Source of the DNA: Cellulosilyticum sp. I15G10I2
Lineage (GTDB): Bacteria > Bacillota > Clostridia > Lachnospirales > Cellulosilyticaceae
Reading direction: 5' to 3'
NCBI RefSeq assembly: GCF_900095725.1
Contig: NZ_FMMP01000020.1
Span: forward strand, 1 to 64,000
Length of the DNA: 64,000 bases
The notes under the pieces were generated by a model. The model was not told where the DNA came from. It saw nothing but the letters and a program-made list of their open reading frames with translations, and made no database searches. Positions within the stretch are counted from its first letter, which is position 1. Each line of letters opens with the position of its first letter. Position numbers and translations under genes: made by a program. Below, piece after piece: positions 44,159-52,722 of this stretch.

Positions 44159-45001
44159 ATGTATGATGCACATCGCGTAAAAGCATTGATAGATAAAGTA
44201 GAAGAAACTTTAACAACAACTTATTATGTTAAAGGAAAGCAATTAAAAGTAGGTGTAGATCTGGGAACAGCGTATATTGTCATGGTGGTATTAGATGAAG
44301 ATAACAAGCCAGTGGCAGCTGAGCTTAGATTTGCGAGTGTTTTAAGAGATGGTGTTGTTGTAGATTATACAGGGGCACTTACCATTGTAAAAGAACTTAA
44401 GGCTAAACTCGAAAAGCGGCTAGGTGTAGAACTCATACATGCAGCTATTGCTATGCCGCCAGGGACAGAAAGCAGTACAAGGACCCATAGTTATGTTGTA
44501 GAGGGAGCAGGAATGGAAGTTACATACGTACTGGATGAACCTACAGCTGCTAATAATGTACTGAATATAAGGGATGGGGTTGTTGTAGATATAGGTGGAG
44601 GGACTACTGGTCTTGCTATATTTGAAGATTCAAAAGTAACCTATGTAGCCGATGAGCCTACAGGAGGAACCCACCTATCTTTAGTGTTAGCTGGAAATTA
44701 CAAGATAAGCCTGGAAGAGGCAGAAAAAATTAAAACAGATTCTAAAAGACACCGGGAGATCTTACCTGTCGTCAAACCGGTTGTTGAGAAAATGGCACAG
44801 ATTGTTAAGACACACACGAAGGGTTATACCATTGATACCATTTATATGTGTGGCGGAACCTGTTGTTTAAGCGGCATCGAAGGTGTTTTTGAAAAAGCAG
44901 CAGGCCTTACAACTGTAAAACCCGAAAATCCATTTTTAGTAACACCTACTGGCATTGCCATGAGTTGTATACCTTTTATGCCAGTATCGCTATATCAATG
45001 A
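44159..45001 (+). CDS. eutJ: EutJ, Hsp70-like microcompartment-associated protein
   Basis: The 280-residue actin/Hsp70-fold protein has KVGVDLGTAYIVMVVLD, VVDIGGGTTGLAIF and YMCGGTCCLSGIEGVFE. Its exact job is not established; a chaperone role for microcompartment proteins is proposed. It starts 11 bp after pduL. Confidence 0.93.
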   Translation: MYDAHRVKALIDKVEETLTTTYYVKGKQLKVGVDLGTAYIVMVVLDEDNKPVAAELRFASVLRDGVVVDYTGALTIVKELKAKLEKRLGVELIHAAIAMPPGTESSTRTHSYVVEGAGMEVTYVLDEPTAANNVLNIRDGVVVDIGGGTTGLAIFEDSKVTYVADEPTGGTHLSLVLAGNYKISLEEAEKIKTDSKRHREILPVVKPVVEKMAQIVKTHTKGYTIDTIYMCGGTCCLSGIEGVFEKAAGLTTVKPENPFLVTPTGIAMSCIPFMPVSLYQ

Positions 45002-45025
45002 AGTTGAAAATAAGTAGGTGGTAGG

Positions 45026-45742
45026 ATGGCGTTTAATGATATTGTTGATCAGGTAACTAGAGAAGTAATACGGTATATGGAACAGATAGAAAAAAAGTCA
45101 GAAGTACTTTTATTAACTCAAAGTCACAGCACAAGATGTCAGCAGTTAGTGAAAAAGTATGATGAATTTGGTGCTGCTTGTGGACCTGTGGCAGAAAAAG
45201 AAGATCAATTAGAAGGGATAAAAACAGTTATTCTTTTTGACCTAACGAATGATGTACTTTATAAACTTGCAAATGGATGTAATGATACTTCTTATCTAAA
45301 ACTGGCAAGTGAAGCACTGTTACAAGGAAAACAAGTTATAGGTGTAAAAGAAGAAATAGAAATTTTCAAGTATCAAAAGAGCGCACCAAGTCTTTATTTT
45401 AATAAGATTATGGAGCACCTAGAATTTCTTAAAAAGTGCGGGGTAGTAGTAGCTTGTGAAAAGAACATAGCGCTTCATTTAGCCGCTCAGAAATTAAATA
45501 GAGAAATCGAAAAAGAAGGCGAAAATGAACAGAAAGTTATATCTTTGCAAAATGCTAAAATGCCTGAAATTAAGTGCAGCACATTTAAAATAAATAAAAG
45601 ATTAATAACGGAGAGAGAAATTCAAGAGGCAGTACGAAATGGCGTAAAGGCAATTGAAGTTATACCAAAAGCTATTATTACGCAGTTAGCAAAAGACTCT
45701 ATCCAGAGCCATAACATCCTCATACTTGAGCAAAGTGGATGA
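45026..45742 (+). CDS. Eut operon-associated protein of unknown function (TIGR02536-like)
   Basis: The 238-residue protein has an N-terminal flavoprotein-like or Rossmann-like half (EVLLLTQSHSTRC near residue 25). Its C-terminal segment is RLITEREIQEAVRNG to ITQLAKDSIQSHNILILE. That segment has the same pattern as the N-terminus of the EutT-like protein and resembles a short module found in several microcompartment proteins. Similar genes lie in Firmicute eut operons, but no activity is known to me. It is not a shell protein. Confidence 0.7.
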   Translation: MAFNDIVDQVTREVIRYMEQIEKKSEVLLLTQSHSTRCQQLVKKYDEFGAACGPVAEKEDQLEGIKTVILFDLTNDVLYKLANGCNDTSYLKLASEALLQGKQVIGVKEEIEIFKYQKSAPSLYFNKIMEHLEFLKKCGVVVACEKNIALHLAAQKLNREIEKEGENEQKVISLQNAKMPEIKCSTFKINKRLITEREIQEAVRNGVKAIEVIPKAIITQLAKDSIQSHNILILEQSG

Positions 45743-45763
45743 GTTATAAAAGGAGGCATCACC

Positions 45764-46042
45764 TTGATTGTTGGAAGAGTAATAGGCAACGTATGGGCAA
45801 CCAGAAAAGATGAAAGGCTGACAGGGATTAAATTACTTATTGTTATGCCAATTAATTATAATGATAAAAATGAAAAACAAATGCCGCTGATTGCAGCGGA
45901 TCAGATTGGTGCTGGAATAGGAGAAAAAGTTATTATGGTAACAGGAAGTTCAGCAAGGCACGCTGCCGGAGACAGTCAAACGCCTATCGATGTATCAGTT
46001 GTAGGCATCATTGATGGAGAAGAGATTATGGATATATTCTAA
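45764..46042 (+). CDS. eutN: Pentameric vertex shell protein EutN (BMC-P)
   Basis: The 92-residue EutN/CcmL-fold protein starts with IVGRVIGNVWATRKDERLTG and has AADQIGAGIGEKVIMVTGSSARHA and IDVSVVGIIDG. It caps the vertices of the shell. It uses a TTG start at 45764 with AGGAGGC upstream. Confidence 0.94.
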   Translation: MIVGRVIGNVWATRKDERLTGIKLLIVMPINYNDKNEKQMPLIAADQIGAGIGEKVIMVTGSSARHAAGDSQTPIDVSVVGIIDGEEIMDIF

Positions 46043-46054
46043 GGGGGAAATAGC

Positions 46055-47407
46055 ATGCAATTTACAGAGATCATAAAGGCATCTGGGATAGTAGGCAGTG
46101 GTGGTGCCGGATTTCCAACCCATGTAAAGCTGAGTGTAAAGGCAGAATATTTTATAGTAAACGCTGCAGAATGCGAACCTCTTCTGGAAGTAGACAAATA
46201 TCTTATAAGAGAAAGAGCAAAAGAGCTGATTCGAGGAATAGACTGGATTGCAAGAAATATTCGAGCAGCCAAAAAGTATATTGCCATAAAGAAAAAGTAT
46301 GAAACAGAAATAAGATGTCTAAAGCAAGCTATTGAAGAAGCTAAGTCCACGGTTAAAATTTTTGAAATGGAGAGCTTTTATCCTGCTGGGGATGAACAAG
46401 TTATTGTCTATGAGATAACAGGCCGAGTGGTGCCAGAAAGAAATATTCCGCTTCAAGTAGGGGCAGTAGTTAATAATGTGGGAACTGTACTTGCAGTTTA
46501 TGATGCAAAAAGACAAGGAGTAAGTGTCACCCATAAGTATCTCTCAGTAGTTGGGGCAGTGAAAAATAGAGTGATTCTTAGGGTACCAATAGGAACATCG
46601 GTGAGCGCATGTATTGAGGAGGCAGCCCCTCTCGAAAAGGATTATGGGATAATTATGGGCGGACCGATGATGGGCAAAATCTACAGTTCTAAAGAAGAAG
46701 CAAGTGAAGCTGTTGTCACAAAAACAGATGGCAATATACTTATAGTACCTAAAGATCATCATCTCATTACAAAAGGGATACAGTCTATAAGAAGGATAAA
46801 GAATATCAGCAAAAGTGCCTGTATTCAGTGTCGCATGTGTACCGATTTATGTCCAAGAGAAGTCCTAGGCCATAGTGTAAAACCACATTTAATCATGCGG
46901 AATATCTATAGGGAAGAGCAGATGGCAAATGATGACGAGTATATCAAAACTTTTGGAAGTGCCGTGAACTGCACGGAATGCGGGCTATGTGAACTCTATA
47001 GCTGTCCAATGATGCTCTCGCCAAGACGGGCAAATAGTTACATAAAATCACGTTTAACGCAGATGAAACTAACGATACCCCAAAATCCTTTAAAACCAGT
47101 GGATTCTGAAAGAGCTTATAAGAAGGTTCCGACATCTAAACTCATGTTAAGGTTAGGGCTTCAGACTTACTATAGCCATGAAAGCTTAGAGCATGTGGTT
47201 ACATTTACACCACAACGTGTAAAAATTCCTATGAAACAGCATATAGGGGTTTCAAGTCAGCCTATTGTACAAGTGGGGGATAGGGTTGAAGAAGGTCAGC
47301 TCATTGCACAGATACCAGAGGCGGCATTAGGCGCAAATAGTCATGCAAGTATAAATGGCTGTATTGCAGAAGTTGGTGATTATATCGTTATTGAGGCACA
47401 AGAATAG
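46055..47407 (+). CDS. PduS/RnfC-like iron-sulfur flavoprotein
   Basis: The 450-residue protein has the RnfC-type N-terminal motif GIVGSGGAGFPTHVK, a nucleotide/FMN-binding region GDEQVIVYEITGRVVPERN, and an SLBB-like segment. Two ferredoxin-type clusters follow (CIQCRMCTDLCPRE near residue 250 and CTECGLCELYSC near residue 305). PduS reduces cobalamin for the adenosyltransferase or moves electrons across the shell. In this operon it probably supports EutT or NAD recycling. Confidence 0.9.
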   Translation: MQFTEIIKASGIVGSGGAGFPTHVKLSVKAEYFIVNAAECEPLLEVDKYLIRERAKELIRGIDWIARNIRAAKKYIAIKKKYETEIRCLKQAIEEAKSTVKIFEMESFYPAGDEQVIVYEITGRVVPERNIPLQVGAVVNNVGTVLAVYDAKRQGVSVTHKYLSVVGAVKNRVILRVPIGTSVSACIEEAAPLEKDYGIIMGGPMMGKIYSSKEEASEAVVTKTDGNILIVPKDHHLITKGIQSIRRIKNISKSACIQCRMCTDLCPREVLGHSVKPHLIMRNIYREEQMANDDEYIKTFGSAVNCTECGLCELYSCPMMLSPRRANSYIKSRLTQMKLTIPQNPLKPVDSERAYKKVPTSKLMLRLGLQTYYSHESLEHVVTFTPQRVKIPMKQHIGVSSQPIVQVGDRVEEGQLIAQIPEAALGANSHASINGCIAEVGDYIVIEAQE

Positions 47408-47420
47408 AGGGGGGAAAGAT

Positions 47421-47969
47421 ATGCTGCGTTCGATAGGACTTATAGAATTTACAAGTATTGCCAAAGGTATAGAATGCTGTGATGAAATGATAAAGGCTGC
47501 AAGTGTTAACCTTATTAGAGCCTCTGCTCTATGTCCAGGGAAGTATATGGTACTCATTGCTGGAGATACAGGAAGTGTTAAGGCTTCTATAGAAGATGGA
47601 ATTAAAAAAGGTGCTGAGTATGTAGTGAATGAACTTAGAATACCCCATGTACATCCACAGCTTATTCCTGCTTTAAATGGTACGAATGAAGTACAATTAC
47701 AGGATGCTGTAGGGGTTATAGAGTTTTATAGTATCGCTTCAGCAATAAAGGCAGCTGATGAAATGGTAAAAGCAGCTGAAGTTCAACTGGCAGAACTTAA
47801 GATAGGCTATGCTATAGGAGGAAAAGGCGTTGTAATTGTAACGGGAGAGGTAGGCGCTATACGGGCTGCGATAGAAGCAGGTGAGAAGCTTGGCAAAGAG
47901 GATGGCTATATGGTTACAAGTACAGTTATTCCAAGACCAGCCAAAGAACTCATGGCGTCACTCATTTGA
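47421..47969 (+). CDS. Tandem BMC-domain shell protein (PduT-like, BMC-T)
   Basis: The protein of about 182 residues contains two BMC domains in tandem. The first has LRSIGLIEFTSIAKGIECCDEMIKAAS, the second VGVIEFYSIASAIKAADEMVKAAEV. It forms pseudohexameric trimers. PduT-like proteins may carry an iron-sulfur cluster at the pore and partner with PduS, encoded just upstream. The ATG at 47421 with GGGGGGAAAG is preferred over an in-frame start inside the previous gene. Confidence 0.9.
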   Translation: MLRSIGLIEFTSIAKGIECCDEMIKAASVNLIRASALCPGKYMVLIAGDTGSVKASIEDGIKKGAEYVVNELRIPHVHPQLIPALNGTNEVQLQDAVGVIEFYSIASAIKAADEMVKAAEVQLAELKIGYAIGGKGVVIVTGEVGAIRAAIEAGEKLGKEDGYMVTSTVIPRPAKELMASLI

Positions 47970-47996
47970 AACTTATAAGAGTAGGGGGAGTGCGAT

Positions 47997-49232
47997 ATGT
48001 TTAATGAATTAATTCAAAATATCACTAATTGGGGTGTGTTTACAACATCATTTCAAGAGTTTCTAAGCAATATGTCTGTTAATATGGTTATTATGGTCAT
48101 GATGATGATCTTCATGGTAGTAGGTGCCATTGATAAAGTTAGAGGGAATAAAAGAGGTTATGGCGAAAAGTTTGATGATGGTTTTAATGCTATGGGTCCA
48201 CTGGCTATTGCAATGATAGGCGTCGTTGCATTAGCACCGGTTTTAAGGATTTTACTACAGCCTATTATTGCACCGGTTTATCAGATGCTTGGCGCAAATC
48301 CAGCTATGTTTGCAACAACGCTTTTAGCAAATGATATGGGGGGATACCCTCTTGCTATGCAGCTTGCTGGGGATAATGAAGTTATAGGTAACTTTGCAGG
48401 ACTCATTTTAGGCGCTATGATGGGACCAACCATTGTATTTACTATCCCTGTAGCTTTATCAATTATCAAAAAAGAAGACAGACCTTATTTGGCATGTGGT
48501 ATTCTAGTCGGTCTCATTACAATCCCAATTGGATGTATAGTGGGCGGACTTACTATGAACATGACACAATATAAGATAAGTATGGGTGAAATTCTTATTA
48601 ACCTTGTACCTGTTATGATTATTGCAGGCCTTATTGCCATTGGACTATGGTTTAGACCTACAAAGATGATGAATGGTTTTATGAAGTTTGGTAATGCGAT
48701 TACCATTATTATTACAATTGGTACAGCAATCGCTGTATTTCAATATCAAACAGGCATTAGATTTCCACTTTTTGACGTGATGGTAGATGCTGATAAAAAT
48801 GGGGGGAGCGTGCCTCTTGAAGAAGGTATTATGATAGTAGGCGCTATTGCAATCGTATTAATCGGTGCATTCCCAATGGTACACTTTATTACAAAAAACT
48901 TTGCAAAACCACTTATGAAATTTGGAAAAATGCTTGGTGTTGGAGAAAAGGCTTCAGCGGGATTTGTAGCCACACTTGCTAATAATATTCCTATGTTTAA
49001 CATCATGCATGAAATGGATCCAAAAGGCAAAATCCTAAACGTTGCGTTTGCCGTAGCAGCAGCTTTTGTATTTGGTGATCATCTTGGATTTACAGCTGGG
49101 GTTAATCCAGATATGATTTTTGCAGTCGTTTTAGGTAAGCTTACAGCAGGTATTACAGCGGTTATCCTTGCAGCCATTCTTGCGCCTAAATTATTATCTA
49201 AAGTACAGGCATCTCAAGAGGTGACAGAATAA
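47997..49232 (+). CDS. eutH: Ethanolamine permease EutH
   Basis: The 411-residue integral membrane protein has ten or more hydrophobic segments and EutH motifs: MVVGAIDKVRGNKRGYGEKF, FATTLLANDMGGYPLAMQLA, LGAMMGPTIVFTIPVALS and FGDHLGFTAGVNPDMI. It admits ethanolamine at low concentration or low pH. GGGGGAG precedes the ATG. The following 0.7 kb is occupied by palindromic repeats. Confidence 0.94.
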   Translation: MFNELIQNITNWGVFTTSFQEFLSNMSVNMVIMVMMMIFMVVGAIDKVRGNKRGYGEKFDDGFNAMGPLAIAMIGVVALAPVLRILLQPIIAPVYQMLGANPAMFATTLLANDMGGYPLAMQLAGDNEVIGNFAGLILGAMMGPTIVFTIPVALSIIKKEDRPYLACGILVGLITIPIGCIVGGLTMNMTQYKISMGEILINLVPVMIIAGLIAIGLWFRPTKMMNGFMKFGNAITIIITIGTAIAVFQYQTGIRFPLFDVMVDADKNGGSVPLEEGIMIVGAIAIVLIGAFPMVHFITKNFAKPLMKFGKMLGVGEKASAGFVATLANNIPMFNIMHEMDPKGKILNVAFAVAAAFVFGDHLGFTAGVNPDMIFAVVLGKLTAGITAVILAAILAPKLLSKVQASQEVTE

Positions 49233-49262
49233 AACGAAGTCCTCTTGTTAGGTTCGCTTGGC

Positions 49263-49618
49263 AGGCCTGAGATATTTTTTGTCTTTCCCGCCTACCCACC
49301 AGACTGTCCAAAAACTACAATTTTAGGCTTTTAAGGCGGTCCGCATGAGAATTTTAGGGTACTCCAGCTGCTCACTTACGCATTTCTAAAAATCTAGGCG
49401 CTTTTTTCAAATGAACGCCGCAAACTCGCATACGCTCAAACAGTGCGAGCTAAGTACCATTTGAAAAAACCACCAAGATTTTCTTAACGAACTGCTCCAG
49501 AGGCAGCTTCCGCACCCTAAAATCCCCATGCTAATCTTCGGAAAAAGCCAAGTGATTATAGTTTTCGGACAGTCTGCCACTGCCATACCCGAGACTAGCT
49601 AGAAAACATCTCAGGCCT
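49263..49618. repeat. 356-bp nested imperfect palindrome
   Basis: Successive arms mirror each other around a centre near 49437: 49263-49279 with 49602-49618, 49300-49317 with 49559-49576, 49343-49360 with 49514-49531, 49389-49413 with 49458-49482, and 49425-49430 with 49444-49449. As RNA or single-strand DNA it would fold into one long branched hairpin. No coding sequence is visible inside. Confidence 0.85.
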
Positions 49619-49875
49619 ACCTCGCTATGCTCTACTATAGATATGCTTATGATTATGAAAAAATTTAATCTAATATCAGTTGATTTTATTAGGTCTTTAA
49701 TCTGTAAGTTTAGTATACTAGCAAGGCAAGCTGGGGCACCTTACGGATTGACTCGGGTTTGGCTGTGGGAGGCGGGAAAGACGTAAGGTGTCCCAGCTTG
49801 CCTTGCGAACCTTCTATAGATACTTAGTTTATAAAGATTGTCGTCGGTAGTTTCGGACAGTCTGGTGGGGAGGCG
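49289..49875. repeat. Composite element with about 29-bp terminal inverted repeats
   Basis: The sequence around 49289-49317 (containing CCCACCAGACTGTCC) recurs in inverted orientation at 49848-49875 (GGACAGTCTGGTGGG) with two or three differences. These ends enclose the right part of the 356-bp palindrome and the second hairpin at 49721. It resembles a non-coding MITE-like or repeat-array insertion between eutH and eutQ. No transposase is present. Confidence 0.65.
49721..49806. repeat. 86-bp hairpin within the composite element
   Basis: Two 24-bp arms (49721-49744 and 49783-49806) match with one mismatch and share GCAAGGCAAGCTGGG. The 38-nt loop contains GGGAGGCGGGAAAGAC, which is again an inverted partner of 49281-49296. 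Confidence 0.85.
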
Positions 49876-49958
49876 TGAGAACTGAAAGAGTTCACTGACT
49901 CCTCTTAGGAACATGAGAGAAAGTTATTAAACAAGTAAAAATGAATGGGGGAGATAAA

Positions 49959-50402
49959 TTGGAAATAAGTGAACAGCTGTTAAAAGAAATCATTACTAAA
50001 GTAGTAGTAGAACTTAAAGTCCACGAAGAACCAATCGTTAAACATAAAGATGAGAGTGGTGTTATAGCCGTTCAGGCACGTACTGTTTGCCCAGAACCCT
50101 TTGATACTGGCAAAAAGGGAGATAAGGTTTTTCTAACAGATCTATTAACACTAGAAGAAAGCCCAAGGATTGGATGCGGCATTATGGAGATGGATCAAAG
50201 TCATTTTGAGTGGACACTTAATTATGATGAAATAGATTATATTATTGAGGGAGAACTAGAAATAATTATTAATGGTAACACCATAAGAGGTGAAAAGGGA
50301 GATGTGATTTTTATCCCTAAAAACAGTGATATTATTTTTAGTTCACCTGGCTTCGCAAGATTTTTATATGTAGTTTATCCAGCAAATTGGCAGCAACAAT
50401 AG
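49959..50402 (+). CDS. eutQ: EutQ, cupin-domain ethanolamine utilization protein
   Basis: The protein of about 147 residues has a short N-terminal amphipathic helix (ISEQLLKEIITKVVVEL) like an encapsulation peptide, a linker, and a cupin domain (WTLNYDEIDYIIEGELEIIINGNTIRGEKGDVIFIPKNS). EutQ is reported to act as an acetate kinase in enterics. The TTG start at 49959 has GGGGGAG upstream. An in-frame ATG at 49941 overlaps that site and is less likely. It is separated from the rest of the eut operon by the repeat element. Confidence 0.88.
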   Translation: MEISEQLLKEIITKVVVELKVHEEPIVKHKDESGVIAVQARTVCPEPFDTGKKGDKVFLTDLLTLEESPRIGCGIMEMDQSHFEWTLNYDEIDYIIEGELEIIINGNTIRGEKGDVIFIPKNSDIIFSSPGFARFLYVVYPANWQQQ

Positions 50403-50415
50403 AATTAAGTAGTTG

Positions 50416-50446
50416 AAGGGTGGCTTTTTATAGAAGCCATCCTTTT
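50416..50446 (+). terminator. Terminator after eutQ
   Basis: AAGGGTGGCTT and AAGCCATCCTT pair around TTTATAG and are followed by TTTT. Confidence 0.88.
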
Positions 50447-50561
50447 AAGTGAAACTGATCATATTTCTATTAAATAAGTACATATGATGATAAAGTATAT
50501 ATTAGACTTATATTTAAGTATATTTTATAATAAATAGAAATATATCAGAGAGGATACGGCG

Positions 50562-51725
50562 ATGATCGGAATTACTAAACTTTTATGTGGAAGCGAGCAT
50601 TTTGGTGATAGTCTGCGTTATACCCATGGGGCAAAAGATGCACAATGGGGTGTAAGTCGGGAACTGGGACCCGTAGTAGTCTGGAATTGTACCAATACAT
50701 GCAATTTGAAATGCAAACATTGTTATGCAGACTCAAAACCTGAGCAGTTTAAAGAGGAATTAGATACAGAGGAAGCTAAAGCACTTATTGATGATCTGGC
50801 AAGTCTTAAAGTGCCTGTCCTTCTTATTTCTGGGGGAGAGCCACTACTTCGAAAGGATTTATTTGAGTTATTAGAATATACAAGAGAAAAAAATATACGT
50901 ACCACGGTTTCAACGAATGGAACATTAATAGATAAAGAAACAGCTAAGCATTTAAAACAAAGGGGTGTCAGTTATGTAGGGATTAGTTTAGATGGTTTAG
51001 GTGTAAATAATGATATCTTTAGAGGTGTGCAGGGAAGCTTTGATAAAGCGGCAGACGGTATAAGAAATTGTTTGGATATTGGGCAGAAAGTAGGGCTTAG
51101 ATTTACGATTAATCGGAGTAACTATGATCAGTTAGAGGATATTTTTTATTTTATAAAAGAAGAGGGCATCCCTAGAGTATGTTTTTATCATTTAGCTTAC
51201 TCCGGAAGAGGAAGCAAGATGATAGAAGAAGATATTACCCCAGAAGAAAAGCGTTTGGCTATGGATTTGATTATGAAAAAGGCACTTAAACTCAGAGATA
51301 AGGTTGAGATTTTAACAGTAGATAATCATGCAGATGCAGCTTATTTATATCTGCAGGTTAAAAAAAATCATCCAGAACTTGCCCATAAGGTTTCAAAATT
51401 GCTGACTATGAATGGCGGCAACAGATCAGGAATGGCTTTTGCAAATATTGATTACAAGGGCAGTGTACATCCAGATCAGTTTACCCAGCATCATCATTTT
51501 GGTAATGTAAGAGAGCGAAAGTTTAGTGAAATATGGCATAGCCCAGAAAATGCTCTGGCTATGAGTCTAAGAGACCGAAAAAAGCTGCTTAGGGGCAGAT
51601 GTAGTCAGTGTAAGTGGCTTGATATTTGTAATGGGAACTTACGCGTAAGAGCAGAGGCTGTCACTGGGGACTTTTGGGCATCGGATCCAGCATGTTATTT
51701 AACTGATGAAGAAATAAGGCGGTGA
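50562..51725 (+). CDS. ahbC: Radical SAM protein, NirJ1/AhbC-like (heme biosynthesis)
   Basis: The 387-residue radical SAM protein has the cluster motif CNLKCKHC near residue 47, ISGGEPLLRKDLF, and a C-terminal auxiliary-cluster region with CSQCKWLDICNGN and a last Cys near DPACYL. It resembles NirJ/AhbC proteins that remove acetate side chains from didecarboxysiroheme. Three more genes of this pathway follow with 3-4 bp spacing, forming a tight operon. Assignment between AhbC and AhbD roles is by resemblance and order. Confidence 0.82.
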   Translation: MIGITKLLCGSEHFGDSLRYTHGAKDAQWGVSRELGPVVVWNCTNTCNLKCKHCYADSKPEQFKEELDTEEAKALIDDLASLKVPVLLISGGEPLLRKDLFELLEYTREKNIRTTVSTNGTLIDKETAKHLKQRGVSYVGISLDGLGVNNDIFRGVQGSFDKAADGIRNCLDIGQKVGLRFTINRSNYDQLEDIFYFIKEEGIPRVCFYHLAYSGRGSKMIEEDITPEEKRLAMDLIMKKALKLRDKVEILTVDNHADAAYLYLQVKKNHPELAHKVSKLLTMNGGNRSGMAFANIDYKGSVHPDQFTQHHHFGNVRERKFSEIWHSPENALAMSLRDRKKLLRGRCSQCKWLDICNGNLRVRAEAVTGDFWASDPACYLTDEEIRR

Positions 51726-51729
51726 TAAA

Positions 51730-52719
51730 ATGATAATATCTTGGAATACAACTAATAAGTGTAATATGAGCTGCAAGCATTGTTATAGAGATGCTAAAGA
51801 AGCCCACCCAGAAGAATTAAATACCGATGAAGCCAAAATGCTTATTGAAGAAATAGCTAAAGCTGGCTTTAAGATCATGATATTTTCTGGAGGTGAGCCG
51901 CTCTTAAGACCTGACATTTTTGAGCTCATACAGCATGCTGTAAAATTTAAACTAAGACCGGTACTTGGGAGCAATGGTACGCTTATCTCAAAAGAAATAG
52001 CGTATAAGCTTAAAAGTTCGGGCGCTATGGGTATAGGGATCAGCTTAGACAGTATGAACCCTATCAAGCATAATGATTTTAGAGGACTGCAATATGCTTG
52101 GGAATGGGCAGTACGTGGTATGGAATACTGCAAACAAGCAGGCCTTGGATTTCAAATACATACAACAGTCATGGAGTGGAATTATAAAGAGGTACTTGAA
52201 ATAACTGATTTTGCAGTTAAGATGGGTGCAGTGGCACATCACATTTTTTTCTTAGTACCTACAGGCCGCGGAGCCAACATTGAAGAAGAATTTCTAAATG
52301 CCGAGCAGTATGAGACCTTACTTACAAACATTGTACAAAAGCAAAAGCAAATTAAAATAGAAGTCAAACCTACCTGTGCCCCACAATTTATGCGCATTGC
52401 AAAGGAGCAAGGGGTTTCATTTAGGTTTTCAAAAGGCTGTTTAGCAGGCATCAGCTACTGTATTATTAATCCTAAAGGGGATGTTCAGCCTTGTGCCTAT
52501 CTGGATATCCCTGTTGATAATATAAGACTGAATCCGTTTAGTGAAATTTGGAAGACTAATAGTATTCTCCAGAAACTGCGTACGCTAGAGTATGAAGGAA
52601 AATGTGGCAGCTGTATTTATAAAAGCTTGTGCGGCGGATGCCGTGCTAGAGCTGCGTATTATAATGAAGGAGACTATATGGGTGAAGAAACATTATGTAT
52701 GTTTGATGGAGGAAGGTGA
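51730..52719 (+). CDS. ahbD: Radical SAM protein, NirJ2/AhbD-like (heme biosynthesis)
   Basis: The 329-residue radical SAM/SPASM protein has CNMSCKHC near residue 12, FSGGEPLLRPDIF, and C-terminal cysteines CLAGISYC, VQPCAYL, CGSCIYKSLCGGCRARA. It resembles AhbD-type heme synthases that oxidatively decarboxylate two propionates of Fe-coproporphyrin III, the last step of the siroheme-dependent route. The start is 4 bp after the upstream stop. Confidence 0.8.
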   Translation: MIISWNTTNKCNMSCKHCYRDAKEAHPEELNTDEAKMLIEEIAKAGFKIMIFSGGEPLLRPDIFELIQHAVKFKLRPVLGSNGTLISKEIAYKLKSSGAMGIGISLDSMNPIKHNDFRGLQYAWEWAVRGMEYCKQAGLGFQIHTTVMEWNYKEVLEITDFAVKMGAVAHHIFFLVPTGRGANIEEEFLNAEQYETLLTNIVQKQKQIKIEVKPTCAPQFMRIAKEQGVSFRFSKGCLAGISYCIINPKGDVQPCAYLDIPVDNIRLNPFSEIWKTNSILQKLRTLEYEGKCGSCIYKSLCGGCRARAAYYNEGDYMGEETLCMFDGGR

Positions 52720-52722
52720 AAA

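Noticed and set aside
48281-49030. Minus-strand frames over eutH
   Set aside because: They are antisense to a clearly conserved permease gene with no independent evidence.
49233-49958. Possible transposase or hidden gene in the repeat region behind eutH
   Set aside because: No reading frame with protein-like content was seen; the region is explained by inverted repeats.
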